Below are positions 59,211 through 64,000 of a stretch of 64,000 nucleotides of DNA, piece after piece. The position numbers and the translations under genes were made by a program. How positions within the stretch are numbered: the first letter of the stretch is position 1; every line of letters begins with the position of its first letter. The notes beneath the pieces are model-generated. The model was not told the origin of the DNA, did not search any database, and was given only the letters and a program-made list of their open reading frames with translations. Where the stretch lies: positions 62,001-126,000 of the forward strand of contig NZ_NFJB01000002.1 in assembly GCF_002159645.1 (NCBI RefSeq), given 5' to 3'. The DNA is from Parabacteroides sp. An277. GTDB lineage: Bacteria; Bacteroidota; Bacteroidia; Bacteroidales; Tannerellaceae.

Positions 59211-60425
59211 CTACAAGAACATACGGGCAGGTTTTCCCACTGTCACGCTCAAACGTAAATAATTTACCACGCCTCCTATATAATCCGGTTGCTCAATATT
59301 GAATTTTTGCCATACAAACTGAGGCGTGCAATAATAAGTCAACACCATACGGCGCGTAATATTTATTTTACAATAAGCACAAATGTTTAACGCCGTAAAG
59401 CGGTTGGCCAATGCGCCCTGCACTTCGGTTTCTACGCCAACTTGCGGCAAGAATTTCCAAAATGGATGCATCTTGGCCGGGAAAATCCGGAAACCACACG
59501 ATGGAGTAAAGGTTTCTTTAAATGATTCGCCCTTGTCGGTAATCACCGGAAGCAGTTGACCTATATAGTCGAACTTTCCTGATGTATGAGGTAGAATGCC
59601 CGTATATCCCACATTACCTCCAATGTTCAAAAAAACAGTTCCTCCTAAACGTTTATAGGCTGCTTCTACTTCATAAGAGAAATAGGCATCTTTTCCCGTA
59701 AAAGCCGGAATATATTCCTTCATATCTTCTTCGAACTGACGATTGACCGAAAGGATAAGGTGCGCCTGCATCCCATTCTTAAACGGCTGATGGATACCAG
59801 CATAAACAGCTTTAAGATTAAACGGTTTGAATAGCGGCTTCAATCCGATAAAGAAAGATGGTCCTCCTTTTTTCTTAAAGCTACCGTCAAACTCCAACGC
59901 ATCGTTAATGAATAGCTTCCTACCGAACACATGAGCCGAACTTTCTTCCAAAGCCATACGCCCGAAAAACTGCGATTCCGAAACCGAGTTAGCTAAACGT
60001 CCTAAACGAACTTTAAAGTTCTTTCGAAAATAATGTTCCACCTCCAGATTTGTAATGGTTGCAATAGCCGACGGACTAGAGGAATTGTCGTTAAGGAAAG
60101 AAACGGTAGAATATACATTGGTACGTTCCGGCAAAGCGGACGAGAGCATCAAGTCTACACGCTGCCGATAATAAGATTTTGCGGGCAGAGCCGAAAGTAT
60201 TTCATCACGATTGGCATTGGCGACAGCCACGTCCTGCGCAATCTGCATACCAAGATTAATGACGTTCACCTGATTGATATCCACATCAAATCCCTCGCTC
60301 GTCCGAGCATAATCTTCCGCGGCATTGAACGTAGAATCCTTACCCAACGAAAACTGTACCTTCTGTGCCTTTACTTGCAAGACAAGAAGCAACAGCAATA
60401 TTCCTATCCATCCTTTCCTATACAT
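59211..60425 (-). CDS. Porin-like outer-membrane beta-barrel protein
   Basis: A 404-residue protein with signal peptide (MYRKGWIGILLLLLVLQVKA) and a large barrel of amphipathic strands (VEHYFRKNFKVRLGRLANSV, VETEVQGALANRFTALNICA). The layout of an N-terminal segment NLGMQIAQDVAVANANRDE followed by a barrel fits a phosphate-selective or general porin, but no family could be named. It lies 14 nt after the ThDP enzyme gene and 26 nt before the MFS gene, suggesting outer-membrane passage for the same compound. Confidence 0.7.
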   Translation of the reverse strand: MYRKGWIGILLLLLVLQVKAQKVQFSLGKDSTFNAAEDYARTSEGFDVDINQVNVINLGMQIAQDVAVANANRDEILSALPAKSYYRQRVDLMLSSALPERTNVYSTVSFLNDNSSSPSAIATITNLEVEHYFRKNFKVRLGRLANSVSESQFFGRMALEESSAHVFGRKLFINDALEFDGSFKKKGGPSFFIGLKPLFKPFNLKAVYAGIHQPFKNGMQAHLILSVNRQFEEDMKEYIPAFTGKDAYFSYEVEAAYKRLGGTVFLNIGGNVGYTGILPHTSGKFDYIGQLLPVITDKGESFKETFTPSCGFRIFPAKMHPFWKFLPQVGVETEVQGALANRFTALNICAYCKINITRRMVLTYYCTPQFVWQKFNIEQPDYIGGVVNYLRLSVTVGKPARMFL

Positions 60426-60439
60426 TTATATAAATATTA

Positions 60440-62098
60440 TTATACTCGTCCCAGACTAAAAGGAGGGTACACCTCACTATCTACCCAAACATCAATAAGA
60501 CATGGCTTATTCAACTTAATAGCATCTTGTAAAACTGGCAAGAATTCATCTAGTTTTTCTACTCGATATCCTTTCGCGCCACATGCTTCTGCATATTTTA
60601 CAAAATCTGGATTATCAAACTGCATATAGGCTTCATCATCATACATGTTTAACAGGAACTTCTTGATGATATTGAATTCACTGTTATTGAATATAATCCA
60701 AATAACAGGAATATTATATTGTACGGCGGTCATCAATTCAAAACCTGCCATTTGATAACATCCATCGCCCACACCGGCAATCACTACTTTATTTGGATTA
60801 GCGCATTTCACGCCCAAACAACCATTAGTGTGGCTTGCCATCGGACCAAAACTACCCGGATTCTGATAGCGTTGATTCTTGTTCAGTTGCAGATAACAAC
60901 TTAACCACAACATGTGCGAACCAGCATCTCCCATTACAATGGCATCATCCGGTAAGTGTTGCGATAAAACACGAACAATGTCTCCAGGAAATATCCGTTT
61001 TGCATCTACATGCGGCAATTCTTCGTAATAATGCCCACCCGGCAAAGTTCCAAGCTGCAATGCCGGAAGATTCTTTGCCGCCAGTAATGATAAAATTGCC
61101 TGAAGTGCTCCTTTCACGTCACTCACTACCGCTACATCGGCCTTATACACTTTGTTGATTTCAGCCGGATCAATATTAATATGAATCAATTGTTTATTGA
61201 CATATAAATCCGGTTGAAATGAAAATGTTGCGTTTTGAGCGAACGAATTTCCCATGGCAAGCACTAATTCGGCTTCGGCAAAATAGTCCTTAGCTGCCTT
61301 ATCGCCCGATGTACCATACATACCTAAGCAAAGCAAATGGTTCTCGGGCAACAATCCTTTGGCATCCATCGTTTGTACAAATGGAATCTGATACCGTTCT
61401 ACTAATTGTAACAATTCCTCTGCTGCTTCACTACGGATACAACCATACCCGATCATTGCCAACACTTTCTTGTTTTTAGCAATAGCGTCAGCCAATACAT
61501 CGGCTGCTTTTTGTAAAGCATCATCTGTTGCCTTAACCGGTTTCACATGAATGTTAATCGGACGGAAATTAGTCACTTCTGCCGTAGTTACATCTTTCGG
61601 AATATGAATATGTACCGGTCCCGGACGTCCTTCGAACGCCGTATTAATAGCATCTTCTAATATATCGCACGTGTCTTCAGGACGCTCCAGAATATACGAT
61701 TTTTTGGTAGTCGCAGAAAACATCACCTGCGAGTCGGGTGTACGGCTCAGACCTGTTGATTCATTCAACGCTCCTTTACCACGCTGATTCATCGACGTAT
61801 ATCCCGTAATGGCCAGTACTGGAAGTGAATCGGATAACGCTACTGCCATACCCGAAAACAAATTAAATGCACCGGGACCTCCCGTTGCGAAACATACGCC
61901 CAAGTTACCCGGATTAAACATCGTATAGCCACATGCCATGAACGATGCCGCCTGTTCATTACGGATAATGATGGTCTCTATCTTCTTTGAGTCGCGCAGA
62001 GCCAGCAGCATTGAGGCATTGACTTGCCCACTTCCTCCGAAGACATGCTTCACACCGATGTCTTCCAGAGCTTTTACTATCGTTTGATTTACATCCAT
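60440..62098 (-). CDS. Thiamine-diphosphate-dependent decarboxylase/lyase (acetolactate-synthase-like)
   Basis: A 552-residue enzyme with all three ThDP domains: N-terminal Pyr domain with catalytic Glu48 in IIRNEQAASFMACGY and the GGPGAFNLFSGMAVALSDS loop, a central domain (VLAMIGYGCIRSEAAEELLQ), and a C-terminal PP domain with the cofactor motif GDGCYQMAGFELM ... FNNSEF (GDG-x-NN). Members decarboxylate or condense 2-oxo acids; acetolactate synthase, 2-hydroxyacyl-CoA lyase and phenylpyruvate-type decarboxylase remain possible. No FAD-type regulatory subunit is nearby. The next gene upstream encodes a tautomerase, which would fit an enol/keto 2-oxo acid substrate; this is an inference. Confidence 0.88.
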   Translation of the reverse strand: MDVNQTIVKALEDIGVKHVFGGSGQVNASMLLALRDSKKIETIIIRNEQAASFMACGYTMFNPGNLGVCFATGGPGAFNLFSGMAVALSDSLPVLAITGYTSMNQRGKGALNESTGLSRTPDSQVMFSATTKKSYILERPEDTCDILEDAINTAFEGRPGPVHIHIPKDVTTAEVTNFRPINIHVKPVKATDDALQKAADVLADAIAKNKKVLAMIGYGCIRSEAAEELLQLVERYQIPFVQTMDAKGLLPENHLLCLGMYGTSGDKAAKDYFAEAELVLAMGNSFAQNATFSFQPDLYVNKQLIHINIDPAEINKVYKADVAVVSDVKGALQAILSLLAAKNLPALQLGTLPGGHYYEELPHVDAKRIFPGDIVRVLSQHLPDDAIVMGDAGSHMLWLSCYLQLNKNQRYQNPGSFGPMASHTNGCLGVKCANPNKVVIAGVGDGCYQMAGFELMTAVQYNIPVIWIIFNNSEFNIIKKFLLNMYDDEAYMQFDNPDFVKYAEACGAKGYRVEKLDEFLPVLQDAIKLNKPCLIDVWVDSEVYPPFSLGRV

Positions 62099-62199
62099 TG
62101 TATCTTATTTTTACTTATGTTGCCGTATATCTTATACCGTCATCGTTTTTATTTCTGAAACAGAAGACTACTTAATTCTCCTGATAATCAGATGTTTGT

Positions 62200-62433
62200 T
62201 CATTTATTCTCCCATTCCTCAGCATTAAATTTTGCTTTGGCACTTTTAGGAGGATTCTCCGAGAATAATTTCCCGCCCGTAGCAGCCTCGTTAAGTTCAT
62301 ATCCATTAAAGAACAAGTAAATGCGATCCTTAGGCACATTACTAACTTCCGAAAAGGCTGAAATAAACTTGTCCGCAAGCAGTTTTTTCTGCTCGTCAGT
62401 CATTTCTATACTGTGAATAATAATTGCAGGCAT
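62200..62433 (-). CDS. Tautomerase-superfamily small protein
   Basis: A 77-residue protein starting Met-Pro (MPAIIIHSIEMTDEQKKLLA), so Pro1 would be free as catalytic base after Met removal. The helix and strand pattern VPKDRIYLFFNGYELNEAAT matches the 4-oxalocrotonate tautomerase/MIF-like fold. Such enzymes interconvert enol and keto forms of 2-oxo acids. It is encoded between a DJ-1/PfpI gene and the ThDP enzyme gene; gaps are 73 and 101 nt. Family is likely, substrate unknown. Confidence 0.8.
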   Translation of the reverse strand: MPAIIIHSIEMTDEQKKLLADKFISAFSEVSNVPKDRIYLFFNGYELNEAATGGKLFSENPPKSAKAKFNAEEWENK

Positions 62434-62460
62434 ATCGTATTTCTATTTTTCAAGGATGAA

Positions 62461-62490
62461 CCAAAGCGGGAAATCTTTCCCCTACTTTGG
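62461..62490. repeat. Intergenic hairpin between the DJ-1 and tautomerase genes
   Basis: CCAAAGCGGGAAA pairs with TTTCCCCTACTTTGG around a 2-nt AT-rich loop, with a small mismatch. On the plus strand it is followed by ATTTTACTTTTTG, but all genes here run on the minus strand, where no T-run follows. It may therefore be an mRNA-processing or stability hairpin. Confidence 0.5.
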
Positions 62491-62506
62491 CTCATTTTAC
62501 TTTTTG

Positions 62507-63280
62507 TTAGTCAATAGAGTTTAATACTTTCACGATCATATCACCGTAAGCGATAGAAGATTCTACCGACGTACCGGTAATGAACGGATGATCATAATAC
62601 ACTTGCGGATCTTCACGGCTCGCATTAATACGTGCAATGCAAGCACCATTAGGCCCTACTGCGTCACGAACCAAATCTTCGATTGGCCATAAAAATCCCG
62701 GAGTGATTACATTCGTACCTTTGTTATCTTCCGTTGCTCCATAGAGGTCGTAAGACATAGCCATACCTGGACCATAGAAATCCCATGCGCGAGGATGAGC
62801 ACAAATCTTCTTACCGTAAATAATAGACTTGTAGTCGTTTTCAGGATCACGTAAAAATACTAATGTAGAAACAGCGTAGCACAACGCAGCTACAATTTTA
62901 CCACTCTTATAGGCATCCATAATCAGTTTGTGAAGTTCCCAGCAATTGCACATATCCAGCATTGCACCCGGACCACCTGTCAAAGCAATAGCATCGTAAT
63001 CTGCCATATTGACTTCCGAGAACTTCAACGGATGTGCCCATTCTTCACCATTAACCAATTCTTTGCAACGGTCGCAAACTTCCTTCGGATTGGTCTTGAT
63101 ATTTTGAACACCATCCACGAAGTCCGGATCTACACTAATTTCGAAAGGCAATGGCTTCTTTCCTTGCGGAGTAGCCAAAGTCACTTCAAAACCTGCTTTC
63201 TTACATGCATCCCACGGAGCTTGCAATTCCTCACCCCATGAACCGTAGTTTGTTGCGATGATTAAAACTTTCTTTGCCAT
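62507..63280 (-). CDS. DJ-1/PfpI (Hsp31-like) family protein
   Basis: A 257-residue member of the DJ-1 superfamily, larger than the one at 49668. Cys134 lies in the elbow AALCYAVSTL, the acidic partner in SWGEELQAPWDA (Glu17/18), and GGPGAMLDMC is the preceding loop. Length and these motifs fit the Hsp31/glyoxalase III-type branch, which handles reactive aldehydes such as methylglyoxal. It precedes the tautomerase and ThDP enzyme genes, so aldehyde detoxification alongside a decarboxylase is conceivable. No TAnnTTTG box was found directly upstream. Confidence 0.85.
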   Translation of the reverse strand: MAKKVLIIATNYGSWGEELQAPWDACKKAGFEVTLATPQGKKPLPFEISVDPDFVDGVQNIKTNPKEVCDRCKELVNGEEWAHPLKFSEVNMADYDAIALTGGPGAMLDMCNCWELHKLIMDAYKSGKIVAALCYAVSTLVFLRDPENDYKSIIYGKKICAHPRAWDFYGPGMAMSYDLYGATEDNKGTNVITPGFLWPIEDLVRDAVGPNGACIARINASREDPQVYYDHPFITGTSVESSIAYGDMIVKVLNSID

Positions 63281-63359
63281 AATTTTGATAGTTTTTTAAT
63301 TAAACATACAGGAGTAAAAACCTGTCTCTTATTATTTTATTCAAATTATTCTTAGATTT

Positions 63360-63998
63360 TCATTCACAAATAGGACGTATAGCCTGAGCACTTGTTCGAG
63401 GGTGTGGAAACCATTTTAATTCATTTTGTAAAAAACCATAATTGAATGCAGTTGTTTTTTCTGTAACCTCCCCTTCATAAGTTCCGTTAGGAACATAAGG
63501 AGACGTACAAGTAGGATCTGCCGTAGCACTCCAATACCAACCGCTCAAACCTCGCCCCGAAACAAAAGTCGCACTATGCCGATAACCGGTACTTGGCCAA
63601 TAAAGCGTATTTATCGTTACAACTTTCCCATCAATTTCAATCTCATATTCATATTTGTACCCTAATTTCTCACCGTCTTCATCATACCATTCCGTAGCGT
63701 CCGGCTGTAGATTCAAATATTCTTCACTATCATCTTCAAAAGCGGCATATTCATTCTGAACATTATATCCGCTATATCCGCATGTCGGAACCCTCCATAA
63801 TCCACCTAATTGAGCGGTTGCTATATCACAATTTTCATTGCCGCTGATATCATAAAGGACATTGGATCCATCCATTTGATGAGCTTGAACAACAAATTCA
63901 TTCAAGTTTCTAAAATAGAGCATCACGCCAGAAGCATCACCAAAACTAAACAAGTCCCATTGTTCTCCCGGATCAAGCGCCATATATGCATCCGACGA
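63360..63998 (-). CDS. FISUMP-like surface protein, N-terminus outside window
   Basis: The frame is open to the window edge (upstream codons read SSDAY before MALDPGEQWD), so this is the C-terminal ~213 residues. It ends SAQAIRPICE, and contains LGGLWRVPTCGYSGY, GWYWSATADPTC and LYWPSTGYR, the usual landmarks of FISUMP-type domains, like the second domain of the lipoprotein at 56681-57970. Its length and signal cannot be judged. Function unknown. Confidence 0.75.
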   Translation of the reverse strand, partial: SSDAYMALDPGEQWDLFSFGDASGVMLYFRNLNEFVVQAHQMDGSNVLYDISGNENCDIATAQLGGLWRVPTCGYSGYNVQNEYAAFEDDSEEYLNLQPDATEWYDEDGEKLGYKYEYEIEIDGKVVTINTLYWPSTGYRHSATFVSGRGLSGWYWSATADPTCTSPYVPNGTYEGEVTEKTTAFNYGFLQNELKWFPHPRTSAQAIRPICE

Positions 63999-64000
63999 AT

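Overview
The window looks like chromosome of a Bacteroidales bacterium, most likely a Parabacteroides/Tannerellaceae relative. The reasons are the Bacteroidetes promoter -7 box TAnnTTTG ahead of many genes, two large DUF6383 surface proteins, a TonB-dependent receptor, Bacteroidetes-style AraC regulators, periplasmic-propeller sensor proteins and VDLGLPSG lipoproteins. No tRNA, rRNA, IS element, prophage or CRISPR array was seen. Genus is an inference from protein style, not a database match.

Layout. 0-2 kb: the 3' end of a DUF2264 gene and an Rpn/PD-(D/E)XK gene. 2-20 kb: two paralogous DUF6383 surface proteins in opposite orientation, each with the same promoter, the same ~380-nt leader containing a terminator-shaped hairpin, and the same 36-bp trailer. 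Between them lie housekeeping genes (pnp, a CPBP protease, a TlpA-like lipoprotein, greA, a HIT protein) and a PadR-PspC-DUF2807 operon. 20-28 kb: ppk1-ppx polyphosphate genes, an LpxH-like phosphoesterase with a glycosyltransferase, two AraC regulators and an outer-membrane barrel. 28-37 kb: an RND efflux operon with a divergent AraC regulator, then a DUF3737 gene.

37-57 kb is the most unusual part and all of it is on the minus strand. Its upstream half is a partner-switching module wrapped around carbohydrate enzymes: a receiver-SpoIIE phosphatase, an AGE-family epimerase, a STAS protein, GlgX, a second STAS protein, an RsbW-like kinase and a DJ-1/PfpI protein. This gene set resembles, as I recall it, the icfG cluster of the cyanobacterium Synechocystis. 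It is followed by a WD40 membrane protein and a propeller sensor whose phospho-acceptor His is Asp. Then comes a tightly coupled four-gene operon: soluble histidine kinase, TPR-fused TonB-dependent receptor, single-module NRPS with a Cys-type thioesterase, and a nitroreductase. The only receiver domain in the region is on the SpoIIE phosphatase, so kinase and partner switch may form one pathway. 57-64 kb: MFS transporter, porin-like protein, ThDP enzyme, tautomerase and a second DJ-1/PfpI protein, flanked by VDLGLPSG-type lipoproteins.

A second signal cuts across all of this. At least ten intergenic regions hold short arrays in which one hyphenated palindrome recurs every ~20-24 bp, or as doubled 40-41-bp units. 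Nearly every array has its own sequence, so what is shared is geometry rather than motif.
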